Shown: one piece after another, positions 26,957 to 35,489 of the stretch
How positions within the stretch are numbered: the first letter of the stretch is position 1
How the letters are laid out: each line of letters begins with the position of its first letter
Source of the DNA: Bacteroidia bacterium
GTDB taxonomy: Bacteria > Bacteroidota > Bacteroidia > Bacteroidales > Prolixibacteraceae
Reading direction: 5' to 3'
NCBI GenBank assembly: GCA_025358025.1
Contig: JANYKW010000099.1
Location: 1-64,000 of the forward strand
Length of the DNA: 64,000 nt
The notes under the pieces: model-generated
Told to the model about the DNA's origin: nothing
Databases searched by the model: none
What the model saw: the letters and a program-made list of their open reading frames with translations, nothing else
Made by a program: the position numbers and the translations under genes

Positions 26957-28828
26957 TTACCATTTTGACAGGGGTGCTATGACTGAATAGGTGCCAGGGG
27001 TAGTTGTCCATTGCGGTGCCAGTAAAATGGAGAAAGTCACATTTCCTGTTGTAGCGACTGTTTTGGCCATCAATCGGCTGATGCCGGTGTTTATTTTCTG
27101 GGGTGCAAGCTGCTGGGCCGATTCGATTGAAAAAACAGCGGTTGACGGCGAAAGGATCCTGGCTGTCAGTTTTTTCCCGCTTAGGGTGAGCTCTGCTTCT
27201 TTTGATGTGATTAGCTGAATGGTTGCATCGGTAGTCATGCCCCAGGTGATAGTGGCAGATTTAGCCAGAATAAATTCATCCTGAATAAGGATCGATTTTC
27301 GGCCATCCACCACCTTAATCCCTCGCTGTGCTGAACTTGCATAGTCTTTATAGGCTTCGGTAAAATCGAGGATGGAAAATGGTTCGGATACTGCCTCTGC
27401 ATGTCTGATGAATTTCGATGTGGCATCTTCCCGTTGATTTTGACCGTTCAGCAAAGGAAGGTTGTGGCTGATCGATTCCAGCCTGTAATAGGTATACCTC
27501 AAAGCTCCAAAATAGCTTGGCAGATTGTAGTCGTCTGAACCCAGATCACGTGCCCAGCGGACACCAAGTGCATCCATCTCGAAGTTACCCAGGTCCAAAT
27601 GGGCATGGTTGACTTTGTTGTAGCCTGCTTTTATCCCAACCCATAAAGTTGTGGGATCCGTCCAGGAACCACGGGAAAACCAGAGTGCAACGCTGCCGCC
27701 AAAATATTTATCCAAATCCCTTTGAGCTGCCGAATTGGCGTAAGGGCGGTACCAGATTACATCGTATACGTTGGCAGTACTGGCAACCAGCTGATCGTGT
27801 ACAAAATCTGAAAAATGGTTGTTTTTGTAAACTCCGGCCAGCCACATATCCGGATGGGGAGCACCCAGTTTCGATTTTTCACCGGCATCGGCATAGTTGA
27901 GCATGTATCCTGTCGGACCGGCTGAATAGATGGGGAAATAGCCAGTAATCTCCATCCCCGGCAGGAGCGTAAGTCCGAAAGTATCACCCAGCGCTGATTG
28001 CAGGGCAGAGATGCCATAGGAAGTATAATCGGTGGCATAACCCCAGTATCCGGGTCCTTCACTCCATACTCCGTCCGGGCCATAGGATTTGAGTGCATAA
28101 GGCAGATTCTCGATGGCTTTTGGTAGGATATAGAGTGCAATATCAGGATTTGTTTCGGCCACCGAAAGGGCACCTATCATCAGTCCGCTGTTGCATACCT
28201 GGTTCCAGTTAAATTCGGATTTTGCCCACCAGGCATTCGCGTCATAAGCCTTTTTACCCTCTTCAAGTCCCAGCAGAAGCAGACGTGATTTGATGTAATC
28301 ACGTGTCTTGAGATCCATTTTATTGTACAGCCAGTCGTAGCCGATGGCAACTGCGTGTGTCATCTCAGCAACATCCAGAAAATGGGAGGGGTTCCAGTCT
28401 GCGAATGCGCTTACCGTGTTTAAGTTTGAGATGGCACCGTTGAGGTATTTTTCATTTCCAGTCCATCGGTAGGCAAAAGAAAGGTTGTAAACCCGGCTCA
28501 GGCAATCGCGGCTTTTGTCCAGCAGCCTTGGCCCTATCAGTATGTGCTGGATTACCGCTTTGGCGAGATCCTTGTCGGCTTGTGCGACCACATCATCCGC
28601 ATACTTTTTCAGCCTGGAGTCAGCAATACTCAGAGACTTTAACTCCTGTAACCGGGCATCGGTTAACAATAACCTCGGGTGCGACTGTTGCAGGGTACTC
28701 AAAACGCCTGTCAATTTGACCACCGGGGGAATTGCCGGATCAACAAAGGCTGGTGTATTTGACTTTTTGCAAGCAGAAAGAGACAGAGCAAGCTGAAACA
28801 GGACGAAAAGGAGATTTCTTAGCCTCAT
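26957..28828 (-). CDS. Heparinase II/III-fold lipoprotein (polysaccharide lyase-like)
   Basis: A 623-residue lipoprotein (LSACKKS, cysteine near residue 20) with an alpha/alpha toroid of heparinase II/III type at about 60-370 (LDVAEMTHAVAIGYDWLY, FNWNQVCNSG, GVWSEGPGYWGYATDY) followed by a beta-sandwich (HAHLDLGNFEMDALGVRWARDLG). This architecture belongs to PL8/PL12/PL21-type lyases that cut uronate-containing chains. The exact family and substrate are not assignable by eye. A stump of a close paralogue lies 17 bases upstream. Confidence 0.8.
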   Translation of the reverse strand: MRLRNLLFVLFQLALSLSACKKSNTPAFVDPAIPPVVKLTGVLSTLQQSHPRLLLTDARLQELKSLSIADSRLKKYADDVVAQADKDLAKAVIQHILIGPRLLDKSRDCLSRVYNLSFAYRWTGNEKYLNGAISNLNTVSAFADWNPSHFLDVAEMTHAVAIGYDWLYNKMDLKTRDYIKSRLLLLGLEEGKKAYDANAWWAKSEFNWNQVCNSGLMIGALSVAETNPDIALYILPKAIENLPYALKSYGPDGVWSEGPGYWGYATDYTSYGISALQSALGDTFGLTLLPGMEITGYFPIYSAGPTGYMLNYADAGEKSKLGAPHPDMWLAGVYKNNHFSDFVHDQLVASTANVYDVIWYRPYANSAAQRDLDKYFGGSVALWFSRGSWTDPTTLWVGIKAGYNKVNHAHLDLGNFEMDALGVRWARDLGSDDYNLPSYFGALRYTYYRLESISHNLPLLNGQNQREDATSKFIRHAEAVSEPFSILDFTEAYKDYASSAQRGIKVVDGRKSILIQDEFILAKSATITWGMTTDATIQLITSKEAELTLSGKKLTARILSPSTAVFSIESAQQLAPQKINTGISRLMAKTVATTGNVTFSILLAPQWTTTPGTYSVIAPLSKW

Positions 28829-28845
28829 CTGATTGTTTGATTGAT

Positions 28846-29445
28846 TTAAGGCTTGTTAAATACCTGGTTCCAGTTGTTTGCAGAACCCAGCCAGCTGTTG
28901 TATTTTGGATCCAAAGACGGATAAAGTCCTTTGCTGACGATGGCCTCTCCGATCGTTTTTTTTGATTCGTCCGAAATTTTGGGGTAGAGCCAGTCGTAAC
29001 CGATCGCCATTACCATGGTCATCTCTGCCACATCCAGAAAGTGGGAAGGATTCCAGTCGCTGAATTTCGAAATGGCCAGCATCTCCTGCTCGCAGCGTAT
29101 GAAATATCTCTCTTCTCCAGTCCTTCTCCAGGCGTAGGAGAGCTGGAAAATGCGACGCAGTGCTTCGCGCGATTTGTCTAGCAAACGCCTTCCTATCTGT
29201 ATGCGTTCGATGGGTGGTTTTTCCAGCAGATTATCACAGGATTGGAGAATAGCCTCGTGCATTTTCTTCCAGGCAGGACTGGAGGCAATGGATTGTTTAA
29301 TCAGTCCCTCTTCACCATAGAAAAGAAGAATACGCGGATGCTGCTGCAATTTTGCAGATTTTGGAATCAGCTCTTGTTGTGCAATGGCAGATTCAGCCAG
29401 AAGCAGACTAAAAAAAATAATAAAGAAATTTTTTAGGCAATGCAT
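28846..29445 (-). pseudogene. Truncated N-terminal stump of a heparinase II/III-fold paralogue
   Basis: 199 residues with a signal peptide (LLLAESAIAQ) that match the N-terminal third of the next gene almost motif for motif: PRILL, IGRRLLDKSRE, LSYAWRRTGEERY, FSDWNPSHFLDVAEM, AIGYDWLY, ANNWNQV. The ORF then stops after FNKP, just where the paralogue continues with CNSGLMIGAL. The catalytic toroid end and the beta-sandwich are missing. The intact gene begins 17 bases later. This reads as a tandem duplication followed by loss of the 3' two thirds of one copy. Confidence 0.8.
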
Positions 29446-29457
29446 AATGTTTAGTTA

Positions 29458-30576
29458 TTATTGTTTTAATCCGTCCCAAAATCCGTAATAGGCCGGTTTT
29501 TTTGCATATGTGACATCAAAGAGCAATGGCCAGTCGTTTTTAATCCAGGAATTTGCATCCGAAATACCCCAAAAAGTAATTCCAAATTGCTGGGGAGCAG
29601 GTATGGTTTTATAAAATGATGCTATTGTATTCATTTTGCTTTTTTGGAGATCAAGCATGGTCGCAGTTGGCTGGATATAGGTTTGAGAACCATTCATGCT
29701 GATATCCAGTTCAGAAATGTGAATGAGTAAACCGGTTGAGGCCATTTGAGAAATGGCATTTTTGAGGTCTGCATCAGGCCGCTGCAGGTTTGTATGAAAT
29801 TGCAATCCCAACCCATGAATTGCAATACCTCTCTTTTGAAAATCTTTCACCATGGCAAGAATGGCATTAATTTTGGCTGGACTATACTCCTGTCCGTAGT
29901 CATTGTAAAAAAGCAACGCCTCGGGATCAGCCTCATGCGCATACTGAAAACACCTTGCAACATAGTCCTTACCCAACTTTTGTGCCCAGAGGCTGACCTT
30001 TGTATTGTTCGCGGTAGCAAAAGCCCGCAACGAACCATCATCATTAATGGCCTCATTGACAACATCCCATGATTTAACACGCCCTTTGTAATGGGTCAGC
30101 ATTGCTTTAATGCGCGTTTTAAGGATATTTTCCCAGGCTGCAGAATCACCCTGAAAAGCAGTGAGCCAGACTGGCAGGTTTTGGTGCCACACCAAGGTAT
30201 GACCATGCACACGGATTCCGTTTCTTACACAATAATTGGTGATGGAATCTGCCTGGTAAAAATCAAAAGTGGTAGCAGTAGGTTGCGTCGCCTGTATTTT
30301 CATGGCATTCTCACAGGTAACACTGCCGAATTCTTTTTTCACAATGGTCATAGCAGGTGCATTGCTAAACGTACTTAAACTCATTACCGTTCCCACCTGA
30401 TAGGGGGCAACAATTTTAAGCGGATAGGCATATTTGTCAACCACAACCGGATCGGTTGTCTTGATTTCATCGATTATTTTGCCCGAGCACTCCGAAAACA
30501 GCATCTGGCAGCAAAGTAAAAGCAAGAGTGATGGAAGGATGCGAAAATCCATAGTTTGAAAGATAAATTTGTTCAT
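29458..30576 (-). CDS. Secreted GH10 endo-1,4-beta-xylanase
   Basis: Retaining xylanase that cuts the beta-1,4-xylan backbone. The barrel carries the family motifs VRNGIRVHGHTLVWHQNLP, acid/base glutamate in WDVVNEAIND near residue 170, NDYG, and nucleophile glutamate in IHISELDIS near residue 280, then FGITFWGISDANSW. At 372 residues it is a single-domain enzyme. The N-terminus has a signal peptide with CSG after MLFSE, so it may be a surface lipoprotein. ATG 30552 is an alternative start. It lies 12 bases before the heparinase-like stump and 26 bases after the TolB-like gene. Confidence 0.92.
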   Translation of the reverse strand: MNKFIFQTMDFRILPSLLLLLCCQMLFSECSGKIIDEIKTTDPVVVDKYAYPLKIVAPYQVGTVMSLSTFSNAPAMTIVKKEFGSVTCENAMKIQATQPTATTFDFYQADSITNYCVRNGIRVHGHTLVWHQNLPVWLTAFQGDSAAWENILKTRIKAMLTHYKGRVKSWDVVNEAINDDGSLRAFATANNTKVSLWAQKLGKDYVARCFQYAHEADPEALLFYNDYGQEYSPAKINAILAMVKDFQKRGIAIHGLGLQFHTNLQRPDADLKNAISQMASTGLLIHISELDISMNGSQTYIQPTATMLDLQKSKMNTIASFYKTIPAPQQFGITFWGISDANSWIKNDWPLLFDVTYAKKPAYYGFWDGLKQ

Positions 30577-30602
30577 GCTACTCCAGGGCTAACCACAGTA
30601 AA

Positions 30603-32117
30603 TTAATAATTTGGATCTCCATATGTATAGGAGACGAAAGCAATCGATTTACTATCCGGGCTCCAGGAGGGTACATTCATCGTTCCCTGGCCTCCGTAAA
30701 TATAGGCCAAAACCTTCGATTCCATCGAATTTGTCTGTTGCAGCTGCAACAATACATGTTGGTTCATGGGATGCGAGTTGGCTCCTACAGTTGTTGGGAA
30801 AGAGATATAGATCATACTTAACCGGTCAGGAGAAAGGTGTGCAAACCAATCGTGAAAGGGTCCAAAGCTTACCTGCTCCTGTTTGCTTCCGTCTGGGTTC
30901 ATCCGCCAGATCTTCATCATTCCTGTCCGGACCGAATTAAAATAGATGTGTTTTCCATCGGGTGCATATTCGGGGCCATCATCCAACCCTTTGGAGTTGG
31001 TCAGTTGAAATTCATCTCCTCCGGTTGAAGGTATTCCCCAGATATCGTAATCTCCCTTTCTTTCGGCGCAATAAACCAGCGTTTTACCGTCCGGCGACCA
31101 TCCGTGCCAGTAGGATGGTACATCCCTTGTTATGAGTTTTGGAGCTCCACCGGTCACAGGTAAAGTATAGATGGCCGAGCCTGATCGTCCGTCAGGAAGC
31201 TTTTGAGAAGCCGATACAGCCAGTATTTTTCCGTCAAAAGAGAGACCATGATCATTGTTGAGTTTTGTTACCTCACCGGTGTTGATCTTTTCAGGCATTC
31301 CGGTTACCAACGGGAAATTGTACAGCAATCCACCGGAATTGTAAATCAAGTACTTACCATCTTTTGACCAGTTTGGTGCTTCGATGTGCTCTTTCGTTGT
31401 ATAAATGACCTTTCGTCCACCAGTAGATACATCCAGTATTTCAAGCCTGCTGCCGGAGGGTTGCCTGTACCCATCAACCTTATCTGCAGCGGGCACATCG
31501 ATCCTGAAATTGTGAAATTTGGCCGTCTCCTTCACGGTAGTGTCGTGTGAGCATACAAACAGCCCGACATAGACCATTTCATTGAATTTTTGCGCGACAC
31601 GTCCGGTTTCAATCAGCGGATCTCCCGATTTAGCGCATCGCATAACTATTGTATCTCCCTTGCGTTCGAGTTGAATTACATCGGGAGCTTTCATCGCGGC
31701 TTTGATCTCACCCGTGATCTGGTTTTCAGCCGACCGGAATTGCAGCGAAGTGAGTCCGTCGCCATGTACAGCTGCATCCGCATACCGTGAGCCTGCCGTA
31801 AGGTCAGCTCTGATCATCAGTCCCATCTTCCGGTGCAGCACTTTTCCGTTGCCATCGAACCGGCAAAAGGTGGTAAGAATAAAATCCCCGCTCAACCTGA
31901 CCGGTGCAAAATGAAATTGATCTGAGTTGGCCCAGATGTTTAATCCGCTGCCTGTCAGTGTATAAACCTGCTGTTTGTCGTCATATCTGGTTTTACCCTT
32001 GATCCTCGGATCGCCAATATCTGTTGGATTGAGAAAAATGCCGGTGTTTTGAGCCTTGGAATCTGTAAAATTGATGATCAGAAAAACGGTGAGTGCTGCA
32101 ATGGATAAATTTCTCAT
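30603..32117 (-). CDS. Secreted TolB-like beta-propeller with N-terminal beta-sandwich
   Basis: A 504-residue exported protein. After the signal peptide, residues 25-200 form a DUF1349-like concanavalin fold (KMGLMIRADLTAGSRYADAAVHGDG). Residues 215-504 form a WD40/PD40 propeller with repeated WSPDGKTLVY, YAPDGKHIYFNS and WSPDSKSIAFVS blades. Similar proteins are often named TolB-like or TolR transport proteins by automatic annotation, but they occur in polysaccharide loci. The oligogalacturonate lyase family PL22 shares the propeller, yet its metal-binding histidine cluster is not evident. Carbohydrate binding or cleavage is an inference from the context. Confidence 0.7.
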   Translation of the reverse strand: MRNLSIAALTVFLIINFTDSKAQNTGIFLNPTDIGDPRIKGKTRYDDKQQVYTLTGSGLNIWANSDQFHFAPVRLSGDFILTTFCRFDGNGKVLHRKMGLMIRADLTAGSRYADAAVHGDGLTSLQFRSAENQITGEIKAAMKAPDVIQLERKGDTIVMRCAKSGDPLIETGRVAQKFNEMVYVGLFVCSHDTTVKETAKFHNFRIDVPAADKVDGYRQPSGSRLEILDVSTGGRKVIYTTKEHIEAPNWSKDGKYLIYNSGGLLYNFPLVTGMPEKINTGEVTKLNNDHGLSFDGKILAVSASQKLPDGRSGSAIYTLPVTGGAPKLITRDVPSYWHGWSPDGKTLVYCAERKGDYDIWGIPSTGGDEFQLTNSKGLDDGPEYAPDGKHIYFNSVRTGMMKIWRMNPDGSKQEQVSFGPFHDWFAHLSPDRLSMIYISFPTTVGANSHPMNQHVLLQLQQTNSMESKVLAYIYGGQGTMNVPSWSPDSKSIAFVSYTYGDPNY

Positions 32118-32139
32118 TTTGATTCGTTTGAAATGCTGA

Positions 32140-32274
32140 TTAGTATTTTCTTACTGTCGCCAAATAATTCACCCATTCGCGACTGGGTATGCCAACGGTC
32201 TCCTTCTCCCGGGGAACATCTATGACGATGTTACGATCGGGGTTTTTGCAGACATGGATATCGATGGTGTTCAT
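32140..32274 (-). CDS. Possible 44-residue ORF behind the transposase remnant
   Basis: A short ORF starting MNTIDIHVCKNPD and ending YLATVRKY, with no stop in 44 codons. Its ATG overlaps the TGA of the transposase remnant (ATGA at 32271-32274). The segment VIDVPREKETVGIPSREW looks protein-like rather than random, but I do not recognise it. It may be a small antitoxin-like or accessory gene carried with the transposase, or the tail of an older gene. It is too short to judge by codon use. Confidence 0.3.
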   Translation of the reverse strand: MNTIDIHVCKNPDRNIVIDVPREKETVGIPSREWVNYLATVRKY

Positions 32275-32504
32275 TTTGTATATAATTTATCGGAAGCCCA
32301 TTTTGCCGGATTATCAATAATATAATTCGAAATAGTTTTGAACGATTTTTCATCGCGTATAATGTGTTCCCAATAATTACGTTGCCAAACGGCACGACCA
32401 ATATTTAATAAATTCAATCGTTTCGTAACCGATGATTTATAACCCCGAATAATCGTAACCTCTTTACCGGATAGATTTGCGCCGATGAATGTTCGGATCG
32501 TACT
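32271..32504 (-). pseudogene. 3' remnant of a REP-associated tyrosine transposase (IS200-like)
   Basis: In the frame that follows directly after the stop of the leftward heparinase-like gene, about 77 codons read RTFIGANLSGKEV, IIRGYKSSVTKRLN, AVWQRNYWEHIIRDEKSF, ISNYIIDNPAKWASDKLY and then TGA. The motif VWQRNYWEHIIRDE followed by YIIDNPAKW is the conserved C-terminal end of RAYT/Y1-transposase-like proteins. The N-terminal HUH catalytic part is absent because the heparinase-like gene occupies that space. It is therefore an inactive relic, and marks a mobile-element or recombination site beside the CAZyme genes. Confidence 0.8.
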
Positions 32505-34475
32505 TCATTTTCCCGGAGAGAAGACTATTTCCTGGCCACCCTTTATTACCGGATTCAGGTACTCAAGTATAACCCTGGTAACACCTTTGGGCCAGTATCT
32601 TACCAACGATTTATCTTTTATTTCGATAAATTCAATCTTTGGCTTAACGACCTTGGCATCATAGGTCATGTTCAGCACAAATCCCTCTCCTTCAAACTTC
32701 AGCAATCCGGGTTTAATTTCTGATATTCTACAATAGGAGATCAGGTTGGAGCTGGTCGGAGCTTTGGATAATCCGCTCAACTCAAATTTATCGCTGATTT
32801 TAAAGCTTTTGCCCCTCTGTAAAGTGTAACTGCGAATCCAGCTTTTGACCTGGGCTTCGGGCAGATAAGCACCTGAAATATCTGTCGAGAAGGTCGCTGA
32901 CTTTGTATTTGCGGTGAATTTAGAGTTTTTCGCCTTAAATTTAGCACCATCTTTCTGGTCCATACCGTTGATTACCGGCAAACTATGAAATTTAGACTGC
33001 ATGGTCCATATTTCATAACGTCTTGAACTGAAGGTTTTTGCATTGTACTCCTCGCGGCCCAGGTCGATCAGGCAAGGTTTGCCATCGTAATACATCACAC
33101 AAGATCCGACATCGTTGTGGTTATGACTTTCAGCATTAAATCCTCCTTTGGCCCCAAAGAAAAATCCCAGATAACTTCCCGCTTTGTCCCTTGCTCCGGC
33201 AACTTCAGTATCGGGCAACCAGAAATCTGACACGAGTGCTTCGGTGGCCTGTGCGTTTTTGATTTCATCCAGAAGACCAAGATTTCTGATCTGATCACCG
33301 ATTTTTCCACCCGGACTGTGCTCGCCCCATCCTCCCAATTTTGCCAGATAGGCACCGAACTGCTGCATCTGTGCATCCTTGATGGCCTTGCCGTATCTGT
33401 AAACCGTTGACGGACTGCCACCGGTGGTTGCATCTGCATCAGCAAAATTGATGAAATAAGGAGCATGAATATTCACCTGGTAAAAATATTTCCCAATATT
33501 TTGAACGAGTTGATTGTCGTAGACATCGAATTTGCCGTTTGTAGCCATCTTCAGTAAATCCAGACTCTCATACAATAGTGCACCGGCAGCACCCCAATAG
33601 GAGGGTCCTTCATCACAACCACCGTCGTCGGAATAGCCGTTCAGAAAATTGTCAATCGAATGGATGATTTTCTGAACCTCTGCTACCTTTTTAATAGGAT
33701 CGCTCTCGATTAAAAGGTAACTATTCAGCATGTTGTAATTGATCCATGGGTTCCAGTTGTTCGGACGGCCACCTTTGAATCCCATGTAGCCAAAGTCGTC
33801 GCGCTCAAAATAGGGTTTCAGGGATTTGTTGGTAATTTCCTGTTTCAGCCGTTTGGAAATCAACGGATGAACCTTGTCAAATTCTGCCCCGAACAAATAG
33901 AGTGTCCAGGCGAGGTTGCTTGTAATTTCGCCTACGCCAAGGTCGATGATCGGGTCATTGACATCCGGCAAACCGGTATCCGCTTTTTGGGCACCCAAAT
34001 GGGCCGACCAACCCCACCATGTTTGCTCGCTGAAATACCAGACTGCGTTGATGATTTGGTCGGTAAAGCGACCTTTCCCTTCAATCAATTCACCCATTAC
34101 CAGCGTGGTAAGGGCGTTGCTGCAGGCAGCATAGGCCCCCTGCCTGCGATCTCCTGAACGTATGAATTCGAGGTAGTCTGTAGCTTTGACTGCCGGCCAG
34201 TTGTATGTGAGGTATCCTTCGGCTTTTGAAATGTACTCTTGCCTGATGTTGGCCGGAAGTTTCTCCCAGAATCCACGGTTTTTGTAATCAGGAAATTTAT
34301 TCCAGGAGTTATCAGTGATCAGCGATTTTGCCAGGTCAATGGCTTTTGCTTCATTGGCAAGAATGTTCCGCTCTTTGTTGGTCAGTTCTGCTTTTGCTGG
34401 ATTTGCGGCATAAAGGAGCAATAGTGCCAGAACGACAAAAAGAATAGGTTTTAAATGCGTGTAATTCGTTTTCAT
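32505..34475 (-). CDS. Second secreted heparinase II/III-fold protein
   Basis: A 656-residue exported protein with signal peptide (LLLYAANPAKA). The toroid region at about 100-400 has YSDDGGCDEGPSYWGAAGALLYESLDLL and FINFADADATTGG. The beta-sandwich from about 440 carries GFNAESHNHNDVGSCVMYYDG, whose histidine, asparagine and aspartate pattern is the metal/structural hallmark of the heparinase II/III C-terminal domain. It is a distant relative of the lipoprotein at 26957-28828, not a duplicate. A uronate polymer is the likely target. The rightward DUF4350-like gene diverges from it across 97 bases. Confidence 0.8.
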   Translation of the reverse strand: MKTNYTHLKPILFVVLALLLLYAANPAKAELTNKERNILANEAKAIDLAKSLITDNSWNKFPDYKNRGFWEKLPANIRQEYISKAEGYLTYNWPAVKATDYLEFIRSGDRRQGAYAACSNALTTLVMGELIEGKGRFTDQIINAVWYFSEQTWWGWSAHLGAQKADTGLPDVNDPIIDLGVGEITSNLAWTLYLFGAEFDKVHPLISKRLKQEITNKSLKPYFERDDFGYMGFKGGRPNNWNPWINYNMLNSYLLIESDPIKKVAEVQKIIHSIDNFLNGYSDDGGCDEGPSYWGAAGALLYESLDLLKMATNGKFDVYDNQLVQNIGKYFYQVNIHAPYFINFADADATTGGSPSTVYRYGKAIKDAQMQQFGAYLAKLGGWGEHSPGGKIGDQIRNLGLLDEIKNAQATEALVSDFWLPDTEVAGARDKAGSYLGFFFGAKGGFNAESHNHNDVGSCVMYYDGKPCLIDLGREEYNAKTFSSRRYEIWTMQSKFHSLPVINGMDQKDGAKFKAKNSKFTANTKSATFSTDISGAYLPEAQVKSWIRSYTLQRGKSFKISDKFELSGLSKAPTSSNLISYCRISEIKPGLLKFEGEGFVLNMTYDAKVVKPKIEFIEIKDKSLVRYWPKGVTRVILEYLNPVIKGGQEIVFSPGK

Positions 34476-34572
34476 AGTTTGGAAAATATGGTGCTAAAGT
34501 TATGATATAATCCACTAATTTTGTTTATTGATTATTGTCCCTGACATTATTTAATTTTTTAAAATAGCCCTT

Positions 34573-35382
34573 ATGAAGAATTTTAGCAAACCAATGTTTA
34601 ACATTCGATCTCTTGCAGCCGCACTATTTCTTATGCTTTTTATTTCGCCGTTTATTTCCAATGCGCAGGTAGTCGGCCTCGACAACTGGTACAACCGTGA
34701 AACCAATGCCAAAACCGGTCAGCCGTTTCATTACCTTTGGACTGATACCGAAAACAGTGGCTATTCACAGTGGGGAGAGCTTTTCAAGAAGCAGGGAGCC
34801 ACATTAACCACCCTTGAGCAGGCCGCAGATGCAAAAAATTTGGCTAAGCTGGATATATACATCATCGTAGATCCGGATACGACAACAGAATCAAAGTCGC
34901 CAAATTACATTCTTCCAGATGACATCAAAGCGATTAGCAGCTGGGTGAAAAAGGGTGGAGTGCTGATTCTCATGGCCAACGATGCACCAAATTGTGAATT
35001 TACACATCTAAACCAGCTTGCTACCGAATTTGGCATCTATTTCAACCATGTGAGCCTTCATCCTGTGCTTTTAAGAAGCTGGGACATGGGTTCATTCACT
35101 TCGTTTCCTGATCATCCTATCTTTAAAGGTGTATCTAAGATTTATATGAAAGAGATATCCTCTTTTAAATTATCAGGCGTAGCTAAACCAGTACTGACAG
35201 AGAATGGCATTGTCTTTATGGCTGAAAGCAAAGTTGGGAAGGGAATGGTTATTGCCATAGGTGATCCCTGGATCTATAACGAATACATTGATCACAAGAT
35301 GTTGCCAAACGATTTCGAAAACCTCAAAGCAGCAACGAATCTTACAGCGTATCTGATCGGGAACGCAAGAAAGGCTAAATAG
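34573..35382 (+). CDS. Stand-alone secreted DUF4350/GATase1-like domain protein
   Basis: A 269-residue exported protein with signal peptide (MLFISPFISNAQ). It consists of one Rossmann-like domain: FHYLWTDTENSGYSQWGELF, IYIIVDPDTTTESKSPNYI, WVKKGGVLILMANDAPN and GMVIAIGDPWIYNEYID. The same kind of domain is found fused behind GH105/GH88 catalytic domains in other Bacteroidota, so a stand-alone copy next to a GH105-containing pectin locus fits an accessory role there. No nucleophilic cysteine of a true amidotransferase is apparent, so a binding role is more likely than catalysis. It begins the rightward block. Confidence 0.7.
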   Translation: MKNFSKPMFNIRSLAAALFLMLFISPFISNAQVVGLDNWYNRETNAKTGQPFHYLWTDTENSGYSQWGELFKKQGATLTTLEQAADAKNLAKLDIYIIVDPDTTTESKSPNYILPDDIKAISSWVKKGGVLILMANDAPNCEFTHLNQLATEFGIYFNHVSLHPVLLRSWDMGSFTSFPDHPIFKGVSKIYMKEISSFKLSGVAKPVLTENGIVFMAESKVGKGMVIAIGDPWIYNEYIDHKMLPNDFENLKAATNLTAYLIGNARKAK

Positions 35383-35489
35383 TCCATACCCATATTCCCA
35401 ACTTTGGAAATGAAATTGGCTATTGGGTTGATTCGAATTTCTGTGCTGGAATAATGTAATTTAGTGCTTTCTACCAAAAGAATCATCGG

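Noticed and set aside
34516-34523. TAATTTTG, an exact match to the TAnnTTTG -7 box, before the DUF4350-like gene
   Set aside because: The nearest TTTG lies 34 bases upstream, far from the usual 19-20, so a promoter call is not supported; it may still be one with a weak -33.
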